From: Paractinoplanes abujensis
GTDB lineage: Bacteria; Actinomycetota; Actinomycetes; Mycobacteriales; Micromonosporaceae
Direction of reading: 5' to 3'
Assembly: GCF_014204895.1 (NCBI RefSeq)
Contig: NZ_JACHMF010000001.1
Span: 6,944,001 to 7,008,000, forward strand
Length of the DNA stretch: 64,000 nt
This document shows positions 1 to 8,584 of the stretch, piece by piece. The first letter of the stretch is position 1, and each line of letters starts with the position of its first letter. Under the pieces are notes generated by a model. The model was not told where the DNA came from, did not search any database, and was given only the letters and a program-made list of their open reading frames with translations. The translations under genes and the position numbers were made by a program.

Positions 1-2
1 AC

Positions 3-179
3 CGCCTGCCCCGGCTCCCGTCCGACGTCGGGCTGACCGACGCCCAGTTCGCCGAGGCCGTCGCGTTCGCCCCGCGCACCCGGCCCGACCGCTACACGAT
101 CCTGGAACACCTGGCCATGACCCCCGACGAGATCAGCAGAAAGCTGGCTTCCTATGTCGCAGCCGTCGCCGCCCGCTGA
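3..179 (+). CDS. Iron-containing alcohol dehydrogenase family protein, C-terminal end (partial)
   Basis: This is an open frame entering from the left edge and stopping at 177-179. The 58 visible residues contain the stretch TRPDRYTILEHL followed by a helical tail. That is how actinobacterial iron-containing alcohol dehydrogenases of the glycerol-1-phosphate dehydrogenase type end. No metal-binding or nucleotide-binding residue lies in the visible part, so the family call rests on this tail and on context. The next gene starts inside this one (26-bp overlap, ATG at 154) and encodes a CDP-alcohol phosphatidyltransferase. A dehydrogenase making a polyol phosphate followed by a transferase that attaches it to a CDP-activated lipid is a common pairing, so the two probably share one lipid pathway. 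That pathway assignment is inference. Confidence 0.6.
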   Translation, partial: RLPRLPSDVGLTDAQFAEAVAFAPRTRPDRYTILEHLAMTPDEISRKLASYVAAVAAR

Positions 180-888
180 CCCCGCACCCCCCGCCCCCAC
201 CGCGGCCGACTACTACGCCGTCAACCGCGGCGGCGGCCTCTTCAGCGAGGCCGTCAGCCAGCACGTGGGCGCCCGGATCGCCGTCCACGCCCACAAACAC
301 CGGCTGGCCCCGACCGTGCTGACCGTCTTCAACCTGGGCATCGGCGGCCTCGTCTCGATCCTGGTGATCGCCACCGCCATCCCCGTCGCCGACGGCCGCA
401 TCTGGGCCTGGCCCATCGGCCTGCTGGCCCTGCTCGGCTGGCAGCTCGCCTACGCCTTCGACTGCGCCGACGGCCAACTGGCCCGCGTAACCGGCCAGAC
501 CAGCCCCGCCGGCGCCCGCCTCGACGTGCTGTGCGACGTGGCCGTGCAAATCTCCTTGGTGGCCGCCCTGGGCGCCGTCGCCGAGGCCCAGGTGCCCGAC
601 ACCCCGGCCTGGCTGCTGGCCGCCTTCGCCGGCACGTGGATGGTCAACCTCGTCACATCGGTCATGCAGACCGGCGACAAGGCCGCCAGCATGGTGACGA
701 GCCGCTCCCTGCCCGTACGCCTGGTCAAGCTCGTCCGCGACTACGGCGCGGTGGTTGCCCTGGCCGGGCTGGTGCTGACCGTCGCCCCACAGTGGACTAT
801 CTGGTTCGTCGGGTTGTTCACGCTGGTGAATGCCGCTTTCCTGGCCGCCAGCGTGATGTTCTCAGCCCGCGAGGCCCTGCACTCCTGA
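154..888 (+). CDS. CDP-alcohol phosphatidyltransferase family membrane protein
   Basis: A 244-residue integral membrane enzyme. The family signature D-x2-D-G-x2-A-R-x8-G-x3-D-x3-D is complete: D103, D106-G107, A110-R111, G120, D124 and D128, with the last Asp as the presumed catalytic base. Several hydrophobic segments flank it (about 60-80, 86-102, 129-170, 195-240). Members displace CMP from a CDP-linked lipid or polyol to form a phosphodiester, as in phosphatidylinositol phosphate or related phospholipid synthesis. The acceptor here cannot be read from sequence. The ATG at 154 lies inside the preceding dehydrogenase gene, so the two are translationally coupled. No close downstream partner follows. 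Residues 1-20 are Pro/Ala-rich and probably a disordered cytoplasmic tail. Confidence 0.88.
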   Translation: MSQPSPPADPAPPAPTAADYYAVNRGGGLFSEAVSQHVGARIAVHAHKHRLAPTVLTVFNLGIGGLVSILVIATAIPVADGRIWAWPIGLLALLGWQLAYAFDCADGQLARVTGQTSPAGARLDVLCDVAVQISLVAALGAVAEAQVPDTPAWLLAAFAGTWMVNLVTSVMQTGDKAASMVTSRSLPVRLVKLVRDYGAVVALAGLVLTVAPQWTIWFVGLFTLVNAAFLAASVMFSAREALHS

Positions 889-1202
889 TCAGCGAGCGAC
901 GGAAACTGGCCGCCGATTACGTCCAGTTCCTCGCTGTCGAAGTCGAAGAGAACGTCATCCTGGGCTCAGCCGCTGCCTGCATCTTCTTGAGAAGCGATCC
1001 ACTGCCGTCCGCGTCGGCCTCCGATGTGCGGTCTCGAAACTGCGAAGAGCAGCTCTACTGCCGCAAGTCGGTGGTCGCGCCGCGGTCGCAGCGAGGCGAA
1101 ATCGAGTTCGAGTGGTCCGTAATGAGACCCAACGGCCGGGCGGCGAACCCTCGCCCGCTGCATTCGCACTGGTCAGCGAAGGTTTCGCTGACAAGGGACT
1201 TG
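889..1202. other. Intergenic stretch without a recognised gene
   Basis: About 310 bp lie between the phosphatidyltransferase stop and tRNA-Ser. Every frame has either stops or residue composition unlike a protein, and no convincing terminator or repeat is visible. It may be decayed coding DNA, but I recognise no family. Confidence 0.5.
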
Positions 1203-1287
1203 CGGAGGGCGTGGGATTCGAACCCACGAAGAGTTTCCCCTTACCGGTTTTCAAGACCGGCGCCATCGGCCACTAGGCGAGCCCTCC
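1203..1287 (-). tRNA. tRNA-Ser(UGA)
   Basis: Read on the minus strand, a 7-bp acceptor stem GGAGGGC/GCCCTCC closes a tRNA. It has an anticodon stem CCGGT/ACCGG around the loop CTTGAAA (anticodon TGA), a long type II variable arm and a T-arm GTGGG-TTCGAAT-CCCAC. The discriminator base is G (position 1203), as expected for serine tRNAs. The long variable arm fits serine identity. CCA is not encoded. Confidence 0.95.
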
Positions 1288-1416
1288 CGATGTTGCTGTC
1301 CCAGTGTGCCAGATGGTGGCCCGCGGGCCTGACACAGGCCGTACGGAAACTTAAATCATGGCTCTGAAAAGGCTCCTGAGCTGCTGGAACACGCTCTCCG
1401 TAAATGTTACAGGCGG

Positions 1417-1446
1417 TTGACACAACATCGACGAGCGTGGTTACAG
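1417..1446 (+). promoter_or_regulatory. Candidate sigma-70-type promoter for the GH30 glycosidase
   Basis: A consensus -35 TTGACA at 1417-1422 is followed after 18 bp by TTACAG (1441-1446) as a possible -10. This leaves a leader of roughly 50 bp before the GTG at 1506. It is a sequence match only. Confidence 0.4.
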
Positions 1447-1505
1447 TTCAGAGCCTTTACCTTTCCCGCCCCAAGGCCCCCACCTATGGCAAGGGAGTTC
1501 CAACC

Positions 1506-3350
1506 GTGTCCATCCCCAAGAAAGTCGCCTGGGTAGCTACCGCGGTCCTGAGTTCGACCGTCCTGGCTGCCCCGGCCGCGTTCGCCGCCAACGAGACGGT
1601 GAACGTCTACCTGACCACCACGAGTGACGCCGGCGGCCGGACCGTGACGCGAGGGCTGCAGCAGCAGTCCCCGGTTGCGTTCGGGAGCAGCAGCGGGTCG
1701 GCCAACCAGACCATCACGGTCAACGAGAACACCAGTTACCAGCAGTTCGAGGGAGCCGGGGCGTCGATCACGGACACCGCGGCGTTCAACATCCGGGGCA
1801 GCGGCGCGCTGTCGGCCGCCACCCAGAACGACGTCATGACGAAGTTGTTCAGCCCGACCGCCGGCATCGGGGTGAGCGCGATCCGCAATGTCATCGGCTC
1901 GTCCGACCTGGCGCAGAACAACTTCTCGTACGACAACACGTGCTGCGACGTGAACGATTTCTCGCTCGCGCGGGATGCCGACGTGATGGCCTTGACCAAG
2001 CAGGCGGTCGGACTCAACCCGGCCGGGTTCGTCATGGCTTCGCCGTGGACCGCGCCGCCCTGGATGAAGGACAACAACGCGTACAGCCAGGGGTATCTGC
2101 AGGCCCAGTACTACAAGACGTACGCGCAGTACTTCGTGAAGTACATCCAGGGTTATCAGGCTCAGGGCGTGCCGATCCGGTATGTCACTTCGCAGAACGA
2201 GCCGGGTTGCTGCCCGGGCTACCCGTCGATGCAGTGGCCGGTCTCGGGTCTGCAGTCGTTCGCCAAGAACGACCTGATGCCCGCGCTGCAGGCGGCCGGT
2301 CTCAACACGAAGCTCCTCATCGGAGACTGGAACTTCGACACGTACGACCAGTGGGTGGCCCCGCTCGTGGCGGACACCGCGATCCGCAAGCACCCGAACT
2401 TCGGCGGCATCGCGTGGCACGACTACGGCGGTAACCCGTCGACGGCGAGCACGGTGCGTAACCAGTATCCGAACGTCAACATGTACATGACCGAGCACTC
2501 GGGCGGCACCTGGGTCAGCAATCAGCACGCCGAGGACATGGGCGACCTGATCGAGTATTTCCGTAACTGGGGCCGTGCCTGGACGAAGTGGTCGCTGGCC
2601 GTCGATCAGAACATGGGACCGCACAACGGCGGCTGCGGCACGTGCACCGGCCTGATCACCGTGCAGCGTGGTGGCAGCCGGAACGGCCAGGTCGACTACA
2701 CCGTCGAGTACTACACGATGGGTCACTTGACCAAGTTCGTGAAGCCGGGTGCCGTACGGATCGACTCCAGCGCGAACGGCACGGTCCCCAACGTGGCGTT
2801 CCGCAACAGCGACGGCTCCAAGGCGCTGATCGCCTACAACACGAGCGGCAGCGCGCAGAGCGTCAAGGTGAACTGGGGTGGGCAGTCCTTCGTCTACAAC
2901 CTTCCCAGCCGTACGTCGGCCACGTTCACCTGGAGCGGAGCGCAATCCGGGGGCGGCAGCGGCGGGACCGGCACGATCACCGGGCTGGGCGGCAAGTGTC
3001 TCGACGTGTCGAACGGGTCGACCGCCAACGGCAACCTGCCGCAGCTGTGGGACTGCACGCCGGGCAACACCAACCAGCAGTGGACGGTGGGCAGCGACGG
3101 CACGATCCGCGGCCTGGGCAAGTGCCTCGACGTGGCCGACAACTCGACGGCGGACGGCGCGCCGGTCCACCAGTGGGACTGTCTCGATGCCGTCGCGAGT
3201 CAGAAGTGGACGGTCACGGCCGGCCGCGACATCGTCAACAATGCGTCCGGCAAGTGCCTCGATGTGAAGGACAACAGCACCGCCAACGGCGCGAAGCTGC
3301 AACTGTGGGCTTGCACGGGGGCCGCGAACCAGAAGTGGACAGCGCCGTAA
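1506..3350 (+). CDS. Secreted GH30-family glycosidase with C-terminal ricin-type lectin domain
   Basis: 614 residues from a GTG preceded by AAGGGAG eight bases upstream. An earlier in-frame ATG at 1404 is possible but would bury the signal peptide. Residues 1-28 form a signal peptide (Lys-Lys, hydrophobic core, AAPAAFA cleavage). The catalytic (beta/alpha)8 domain has the clan A pair: acid/base Glu232 in SQNEPG and nucleophile Glu330 in MTEHSGG. Family GH30 members hydrolyse beta-glucosidic, beta-xylosidic or beta-1,6-glucan linkages; the substrate here is not resolved. After a Gly/Ser linker (about 480), residues 487-614 form a beta-trefoil with three LxLWxC...QxW-like repeats (QQW, QKW, QKW), a carbohydrate-binding module that would tether the enzyme to polysaccharide. 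It is probably an extracellular enzyme for plant or fungal polymer degradation. Confidence 0.88.
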   Translation: MSIPKKVAWVATAVLSSTVLAAPAAFAANETVNVYLTTTSDAGGRTVTRGLQQQSPVAFGSSSGSANQTITVNENTSYQQFEGAGASITDTAAFNIRGSGALSAATQNDVMTKLFSPTAGIGVSAIRNVIGSSDLAQNNFSYDNTCCDVNDFSLARDADVMALTKQAVGLNPAGFVMASPWTAPPWMKDNNAYSQGYLQAQYYKTYAQYFVKYIQGYQAQGVPIRYVTSQNEPGCCPGYPSMQWPVSGLQSFAKNDLMPALQAAGLNTKLLIGDWNFDTYDQWVAPLVADTAIRKHPNFGGIAWHDYGGNPSTASTVRNQYPNVNMYMTEHSGGTWVSNQHAEDMGDLIEYFRNWGRAWTKWSLAVDQNMGPHNGGCGTCTGLITVQRGGSRNGQVDYTVEYYTMGHLTKFVKPGAVRIDSSANGTVPNVAFRNSDGSKALIAYNTSGSAQSVKVNWGGQSFVYNLPSRTSATFTWSGAQSGGGSGGTGTITGLGGKCLDVSNGSTANGNLPQLWDCTPGNTNQQWTVGSDGTIRGLGKCLDVADNSTADGAPVHQWDCLDAVASQKWTVTAGRDIVNNASGKCLDVKDNSTANGAKLQLWACTGAANQKWTAP

Positions 3351-3368
3351 CAGGGCAAGCTAGGAACC

Positions 3369-4328
3369 ATGCACGCCATCGTGATCGAGGACAAGAAGCT
3401 CGTCTCGCGTGAGGTTCCGGATGCTGAGGCCGGCGACGGTGAGGTCGTCATCGACGTCACCGCCGCCGGCGTCAACCGGGCCGACGTCGCTCAGCGGCAG
3501 GGTTTCTATCCGCCGCCGCCCGGCGCCTCGCCCTATCCGGGCCTGGAATGCGCCGGTGTGATCAGCGCGGTCGGGCCGGGGGTGACCGACCGGCACGTCG
3601 GCGAACGGGTCAGCGCGCTGCTGTCCGGGGGCGGGTACGCCGAGCGGGTGGCCGTTCCGGTGGGGCAGTTGCTTCCCGTGCCGGCCGGGCTTTCGCTGAT
3701 CGAGTCGGCCGCGCTGCCCGAGGTCGCGTGCACGGTGTGGTCGAACGTGGTGGATCGGGACCGGCTGCGCAAGGGCCGTACGCTGCTGGTGCACGGCGGC
3801 GGCAGCGGCATCGGGACGTTCGCCATCCAGCTCGGCAAGGCCCTGGGTGCGTCAGTGATCGCGACCGCACGGTCCGGCAAGCACGAGGCGCTCCGAGCCC
3901 TCGGCGCCGATCGGCTCATCGACTACACGACCGACGACTTCGTGACCGCCACCCGCGAGTTCAACGGCCAGGGGGCCGACGTGATCCTCGACATCGTGGG
4001 CGCGAAGTATCTGAGCCGCAACATCGAGGCGCTGGCGCCGAACGGCCGCATCTCGGTGATCGGCATGCAGGGCGGGCGCAAGGCCGAACTCGACCTGGGC
4101 CTGCTGATGGCCAAGCGCGGCTCGGTGTCGTCGACGTCGCTGCGGGCTCGACCGGCCGGCGACAAGGCCCGGATCGTGGCCGCCGTCGCCCGTGACGTGT
4201 GGCCGCTGGTCGAGGCGGGGGCCGTCAAGCCGGTCATCCAGACGACGATTCCGCTGGCGCAGGCAGCCGAGGCGCATGAGCTGATGGAGTCGAGCGACCA
4301 CCTCGGCAAAATTCTGCTTACCCCCTAA
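3369..4328 (+). CDS. Zinc-independent quinone oxidoreductase (MDR superfamily, PIG3/QOR-like)
   Basis: A 319-residue soluble oxidoreductase of the medium-chain dehydrogenase/reductase superfamily. The N-terminal GroES-like domain lacks the zinc-ligand cysteines of alcohol dehydrogenases. The Rossmann part begins with HGGGSGIGTFAIQLGKALG (about residues 139-157), the NADPH-binding AxxGGVG-type glycine motif of quinone oxidoreductases. It continues with the DIVGAKYL segment typical of TP53I3/PIG3-like enzymes. The likely reaction is one-electron reduction of quinones with NADPH. It starts 18 bp after the GH30 stop but shares no obvious function with it. A weak Shine-Dalgarno (AGGAA) precedes the ATG. 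Confidence 0.88.
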   Translation: MHAIVIEDKKLVSREVPDAEAGDGEVVIDVTAAGVNRADVAQRQGFYPPPPGASPYPGLECAGVISAVGPGVTDRHVGERVSALLSGGGYAERVAVPVGQLLPVPAGLSLIESAALPEVACTVWSNVVDRDRLRKGRTLLVHGGGSGIGTFAIQLGKALGASVIATARSGKHEALRALGADRLIDYTTDDFVTATREFNGQGADVILDIVGAKYLSRNIEALAPNGRISVIGMQGGRKAELDLGLLMAKRGSVSSTSLRARPAGDKARIVAAVARDVWPLVEAGAVKPVIQTTIPLAQAAEAHELMESSDHLGKILLTP

Positions 4329-4515
4329 AGAGGTCCTAAACCCACCCTTTCGGGCGATAGTTGTGCGTATTTTATGTGTGTTTGACCGCTTTTTGCGGCG
4401 CGGCGAAACGGACTCGGAGGGTGCGCCGCTCAGCATGGTGTCACTCGGGCCGAGTGATCGGCCGGTGGGCTCGCGGCTCGCGGGACCCGCCTGACGAGCG
4501 ACACCGGGAGGTCTC

Positions 4516-5172
4516 ATGACCAACACGCCGTTGCGCCCTGCGCGGTCGGCACCGGCCGGTCGGAAGCCGGTGCCCGCACCGGCCCGACGCGGTAAGGCGC
4601 CGTGGCTCGTAGGTGGAGTGTTTGCCCTGCTAGTAGTGGGGGTAGTGGGTTACGCGGTGGCCGGACGAGGTGGCGAGACGCCCCCGTCCGAGACGGTGGC
4701 CACCGGTAGCGTGGCGCTCGACAGCGCCGCGCCGGTCGACGTTGTGCCGACGCCGACGGTGGCCCAGCTCGTAGTGCTTCCGGCCGGCCGCAGAGCCGCG
4801 GAGGGAACGCTTTCGGTCGCCGTGACGAAGACCGAGTGCGGAGTGGCCGAGGTCGGCCCGCCCGATCTGCCGCTGGCCGCCGACGGAGAGTTCTGCCTGG
4901 TCAGCATGGCCGTACAGAACACCGGAAAGGAACCCCGGCTGCTCGATCCGGGGGCCCAGCGCGGGCTCGACGGGCAGGGCCACGCCTATCGGGTGGCCGA
5001 GCAGGCCGCGGTCTTCGTGAACGATCAGGATCCGTCGCTGCTCGACGAGATTCCGGCCGGCGCGATCCGCCAGGGTGTGGTGCCGTTCGACGTTCCCAAG
5101 GGCACCCGGCTGACCGGTTTCCTGCTGCACAAGTCGCCTTACAGTACGGGCGTACGGGTCCCTCTGTCCTGA
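4516..5172 (+). CDS. Membrane-anchored DUF4352-like extracellular protein
   Basis: 218 residues. GGGAGG six bases upstream sets the ATG. A basic, Pro-rich cytoplasmic tail (1-30) leads to a single membrane helix (about 32-49, WLVGGVFALLVVGVVGYAVA). A low-complexity linker and a beta-rich domain (about 92-218) follow. That domain contains FCLVSMAVQNTGKEP, a polar LxD turn and a DVPKGTRLTGFLLH strand, which is the pattern of DUF4352/telokin-like immunoglobulin domains. Such domains sit outside the membrane and have no known enzymatic activity. The protein stands alone, with 187 bp upstream that contain no other gene. Family assignment is from pattern only. Confidence 0.7.
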   Translation: MTNTPLRPARSAPAGRKPVPAPARRGKAPWLVGGVFALLVVGVVGYAVAGRGGETPPSETVATGSVALDSAAPVDVVPTPTVAQLVVLPAGRRAAEGTLSVAVTKTECGVAEVGPPDLPLAADGEFCLVSMAVQNTGKEPRLLDPGAQRGLDGQGHAYRVAEQAAVFVNDQDPSLLDEIPAGAIRQGVVPFDVPKGTRLTGFLLHKSPYSTGVRVPLS

Positions 5173-5369
5173 TCACGGACGCATTTCGGAGATCCACCGG
5201 AGCCGATCGAGTGCGTAACTCGCATTCTTTTTCTCGATCGAGCAAGGGTGATTGTGCGATTTCGGCCCCGCAACATTCCTGATGTGTGTTGGCATGGTCG
5301 ACGGAATTAACGAGTAGTCCGGGTTCCCATTGCCGTCCGTATTGGGCGGTGCCGGCGCGGTGCACGCTA

Positions 5370-6428
5370 ATGCCACGCCGTCGGGATTCGCGCGAGAGCC
5401 CCGGACCGATGTCGGAGGCAACACTGCACTGTCCGTCCCCGAGCCGGGCGTTCACCGCCGGCGCACTCGCGCTGGCTGTCCTCTCGCCCGCTCTTGACCC
5501 GACCGAGCACGCCGCCGAGGCCGTGCCACCCACGAACCCGGTGGGCCCCAATGCCTCGGATGACACTCGAATCGAGGAGCGCACCACTACCGCCGAACGC
5601 GCATCGCGCGCCGCCCCCCGGCGATTCTCACTCGCCCGGGCCGCGACGACGGCCCGGCCCCGACTCAATCCCTTCGCCGCCCCGGACAACGGCCAGGCCC
5701 TGCGGGACGCGGTGGAACTGGCCGTGGCCGACGAGCGGGTGGCGGTCCGCACCGCCGAGACCCTGGCCATGGTCGAGGCGCGCCAGGACCTGCTGGGCGG
5801 CGAGATCACTGATGAGGCGGCCGTGCCCGCCACGGCCGCACTGCTCCGCCGGGCTGACGCGACCGCACGTCAGCTGGCTCAGCAGCGGGTGCGAGCCGAA
5901 CAGGAGGCCCGAACCGCGGCTCTCCGCGCCGTTCAGGAGGCGGCCGAGGGCGTCGAGGTGACCGAGAACGTCGAGAACGCACGTTACGTCCGGGCGCCGC
6001 GGGCCCGCACCGGCGGGCGCTACCAGCGTCAGGTGACGGTCCGCTACGCGCAGGCCAAGCCGCAGGGCCAGCGGGTCGTGCAGCTCGGCAACGGGATGAA
6101 CGCAGTCATCGCGTTCGCTCGCTCGCAGGTCGGCAAGCGGTACGTCAGCGGCGGGATGGGCTCGGGCGGCTTCGACTGCTCCGGGTTCACCAAGCGGGCG
6201 TACGCGCTGGCCGGCATCAGCCTGCCGCACTCGTCCGGTGCGCAGGCGGCCCGCTCGCGCGGTATCTCGCGAGCCCACGCCCGCCCCGGCGACCTGGTCG
6301 TCGGACCCGGACACGTGGGCATCTACATGGGCCGCGGGATGATGATCGACGCGGGCAACCACCGCACCGGAGTGGTCTATCGCAAGATGTATTCCGGATT
6401 GCGGGTCGCACGCGTAAGTCACCGTTAG
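5370..6428 (+). CDS. Secreted NlpC/P60 (C40) peptidoglycan hydrolase
   Basis: 352 residues from this ATG. Alternative ATGs at 5286 and 5409 are in frame and no ribosome-binding site decides between them. An Arg-rich start and hydrophobic run (AFTAGALALAVLSPAL) act as export signal. Residues roughly 105-205 are helical and rich in Ala, Arg and Glu, probably a coiled coil. The C-terminal 120 residues are an NlpC/P60 domain: catalytic Cys270 in GGFDCSGF, His315 in GPGHVGIY and a third polar residue at Asn330/His331. These enzymes cleave stem peptides of peptidoglycan (usually D-Glu to diamino acid) during cell separation or remodelling. It is followed by a strong hairpin terminator. Confidence 0.88.
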   Translation: MPRRRDSRESPGPMSEATLHCPSPSRAFTAGALALAVLSPALDPTEHAAEAVPPTNPVGPNASDDTRIEERTTTAERASRAAPRRFSLARAATTARPRLNPFAAPDNGQALRDAVELAVADERVAVRTAETLAMVEARQDLLGGEITDEAAVPATAALLRRADATARQLAQQRVRAEQEARTAALRAVQEAAEGVEVTENVENARYVRAPRARTGGRYQRQVTVRYAQAKPQGQRVVQLGNGMNAVIAFARSQVGKRYVSGGMGSGGFDCSGFTKRAYALAGISLPHSSGAQAARSRGISRAHARPGDLVVGPGHVGIYMGRGMMIDAGNHRTGVVYRKMYSGLRVARVSHR

Positions 6429-6439
6429 GCACGTCAGCG

Positions 6440-6469
6440 AAAGCGCCGGGGAACCCACCCCGGCGCTTT
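6440..6469. terminator. Bidirectional intrinsic terminator
   Basis: A perfect 12-bp stem AAAGCGCCGGGG / CCCCGGCGCTTT with a 6-nt loop lies between the convergent NlpC/P60 and histidine kinase genes. Confidence 0.85.
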
Positions 6470-6483
6470 GCGGCCAATGGCGG

Positions 6484-7680
6484 TCAGCGCGGCAGCGTGA
6501 GGCGGACCGTCGTGCCGATTCCCGGCTCGCTCTCCAGATGAACGCTGCCGTGGTGCGCATCGACGATCGATTTGACGATGGCCAGCCCGAGCCCCGGCCC
6601 CTGAGCGGCCATCACCTCGGCGGCCGCGCACCGATAGAACCGGTCGAAAACGTGCGGCAGTTCGTCGGCCGCGATGCCCACCCCGGTGTCGGTGATGGTC
6701 AGCTCGGGTTCGCCCTCGGCTGTCGAGTCGATCGTGATCTCACCATCCGGCTGCGTGAACTTGATCGCATTGACCAGCAGATGGTTGAGCACCTGGGCGA
6801 TGCGCTTGCCGTCGGCGCGCGCCGGCACTGGCTGTTCGGTGCGGTCGCGCAGCTTGACGCCGCGGTGCTCGGCCAGCGCCCGGCAGGCCGCGGTCGCCTG
6901 GTGCGCCAGGTCGGCCAGGTCCACCTCGGCCAGGTCGAGCTGGATCCGGTCGTCGGTCATCTTCGCCACCATGAGCAGCTCGTCGATGAGCCGCAGCAGC
7001 CGGTCGGAGTTGCGCGACATCACCGACAGGAACCGGCGCGACGTCTCGGCGTCGAAGTCGTCCTCGAGCAGCATCTCGAGGTAGCCGCGGATGGTGGACA
7101 GCGGCGTCCGCAGCTCGTGACTGACCGTGGCCAGAAACGAGTCCTTCATCCGGTCGAGCTGACGCATGCGGTCGGCGATCTCCCCCGCGTGCCGGGCGTA
7201 CCGGCGCAGTTCGAGCTGCACCGACGCGTGCCGGGCCAGGCTGCGCAGGGCCCGTCGCTGTGCGTCGGTGAGCACCCGCGGCTCGTGGTCGACCACGCAG
7301 ACCGTGCCGACCGCAAACGTCCCGTCGAGCACCACCGGCGCCCCGGCGTAGAACTTGAGCCGGTGCGCGTTCACCGCCGGGTTGGCGGCGAAGCGCGGGT
7401 CGACCGCCGTGTCCTGGACTTCGAGCACGTCGTGCGAGGTGATCGTGTAGGTGCAGAAGGACAGGTCGCGCGGTGCGCCTTCGAGATCCGTACCGACCTT
7501 GGCCTTGAACCACTGGCGATCCCGGTCGACGAGGCTGACCGCACCCAGCGGCGTGCCGCAGATCTGCGACGCGAGCAGCGCGATGTCGTCGAAGTCCTCC
7601 TCCGGCGGGGTGTCGAGCACCTGCGCGTCGTGCAGAGCTGCGAGCCGGCCCGGCTCGTCGGCCGGCAGAGGCGCCCTCAT
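6484..7680 (-). CDS. GAF-domain sensor histidine kinase
   Basis: 398 residues with no membrane segment. Residues about 12-160 form a GAF domain of the type DTPPEEDFDDI...SLVDRDRQWFKA...FCTYTI, common in cytosolic light, redox or small-molecule sensors. A dimerisation/phosphoacceptor helix follows with SHELRTPLSTIRGY (phosphorylated His188). The HATPase_c domain has an N box (HLLVNAIKFT), a G1 box (DTGVGI) and a G2 box (GPGLGLAI). All catalytic boxes are intact, so it should autophosphorylate. No response regulator is adjacent, making it an orphan kinase. It is transcribed alone and convergent with the NlpC/P60 gene. Confidence 0.92.
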   Translation of the reverse strand: MRAPLPADEPGRLAALHDAQVLDTPPEEDFDDIALLASQICGTPLGAVSLVDRDRQWFKAKVGTDLEGAPRDLSFCTYTITSHDVLEVQDTAVDPRFAANPAVNAHRLKFYAGAPVVLDGTFAVGTVCVVDHEPRVLTDAQRRALRSLARHASVQLELRRYARHAGEIADRMRQLDRMKDSFLATVSHELRTPLSTIRGYLEMLLEDDFDAETSRRFLSVMSRNSDRLLRLIDELLMVAKMTDDRIQLDLAEVDLADLAHQATAACRALAEHRGVKLRDRTEQPVPARADGKRIAQVLNHLLVNAIKFTQPDGEITIDSTAEGEPELTITDTGVGIAADELPHVFDRFYRCAAAEVMAAQGPGLGLAIVKSIVDAHHGSVHLESEPGIGTTVRLTLPR

Positions 7681-7747
7681 GTTTCGATCGTCTCAGGTGC
7701 CGCGCCCGATTTGGTGGAATTCGTCGGACAATGATGGCCTTTACAGC

Positions 7748-7781
7748 AGTCGGCACCCGCCTCCAGCAGCGGGTGCCGACT
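7748..7781. repeat. 13-bp perfect inverted repeat in the kinase/PEBP intergenic region
   Basis: Arms AGTCGGCACCCGC and GCGGGTGCCGACT are separated by 8 nt, within a 314-bp gap (7681-7994) that otherwise holds no gene. Neither side has a T-run, so a standard terminator is doubtful. It sits between divergent genes and could be an operator or part of a small RNA. Confidence 0.5.
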
Positions 7782-7994
7782 TGCGTATCGCCACCAGGCA
7801 CGGGGATCTCGGCCGCGCGCACCCGGTCGGATGTCAGACAGAAGCATCACCCGCCACCCGAGTTTGCGTGCGCACCGGCTGTGCGTCCGCCCGATCGGGT
7901 GACAGCGCGCCGCAATCGTTGCGAAAGGCGGGCGATACCGGAACGGACTACTCTTCGTGCGGAGAAGGCCTGCATACCGCCGGAGGACATCACG

Positions 7995-8525
7995 ATGAGT
8001 CTCGAACGCGCCGTTGCCCCGGATCCGTACGATCTCTTGCCCGCCGTCCCGTCCTTCACGGTGACCAGCGCGGACGTGACCGACGGCCGGCCGCTCGACG
8101 AGTTGTACGCCCACACCAGTGTGGGCGGCAAAAACCTTTCACCCCAGCTGTCCTGGTCGGGATTCCCCGCCGAGACCCGTGGCTTCGTGGTGACCTGCTT
8201 CGATCCGGACGCGCCGACCGGCAGCGGATTCTGGCACTGGGTGCTGGTCAACGTGCCGGTCGAGACGACCGAGCTGTCGCGCGGCGTCGACCCTCTGCCC
8301 GGTGAAGCGTTCTGCGTCCGCAACGACTACGGCGACAGCGCGTACGGTGGCGCGGCTCCGCCGCCCGGCGATCGCCCGCACCGCTACGTGTTCGCGGTGC
8401 ACGCGATCGACGTCGACAAGCTCGAGGTCCCGCCGGAGGCGTCGCCGGCCTACGTCGGCTTCAACCTGGCCTTCCACACCCTGGCCCGGGCCACGATCCG
8501 CCCGACGTTCCAGGTCAAAGGCTGA
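7995..8525 (+). CDS. YbhB/YbcL family phosphatidylethanolamine-binding-like protein
   Basis: 176 residues; GGAGGA nine bases upstream fixes the ATG. The sequence has the bacterial PEBP hallmarks: GKNLSPQLSWSG near residues 43-54, CFDPDAPTGSGFWHWV (about 68-83), and a late PHRYVFAVHAID strand. This family shares the fold of the Raf kinase inhibitor protein and binds an anion in the DPDAP/HRY pocket. Bacterial members have no established substrate. It is likely cytoplasmic, since no signal peptide is present. It is a single-gene unit, with its own terminator immediately downstream. Confidence 0.92.
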   Translation: MSLERAVAPDPYDLLPAVPSFTVTSADVTDGRPLDELYAHTSVGGKNLSPQLSWSGFPAETRGFVVTCFDPDAPTGSGFWHWVLVNVPVETTELSRGVDPLPGEAFCVRNDYGDSAYGGAAPPPGDRPHRYVFAVHAIDVDKLEVPPEASPAYVGFNLAFHTLARATIRPTFQVKG

Positions 8526-8543
8526 CTTCCCCCGTACGCGGAA

Positions 8544-8569
8544 AGGCCGCCGTCATGCGACGGCGGCCT
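8544..8569. terminator. Intrinsic terminator between PEBP and methyltransferase genes
   Basis: An 11-bp perfect stem AGGCCGCCGTC/GACGGCGGCCT with a 4-nt loop lies between convergent genes. Confidence 0.75.
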
Positions 8570-8584
8570 CGACGTTCGTGATCG

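Noticed and set aside
1407..3302. 631-codon minus-strand frame opposite the GH30 gene
   Set aside because: It has no domain or signal, while the plus strand encodes a clear catalytic pair and a ricin domain.
5173..5369. Cyclic di-AMP (ydaO-type) riboswitch before the NlpC/P60 gene
   Set aside because: Such switches precede many actinomycete cell-wall hydrolases, but I could not find their conserved core here.
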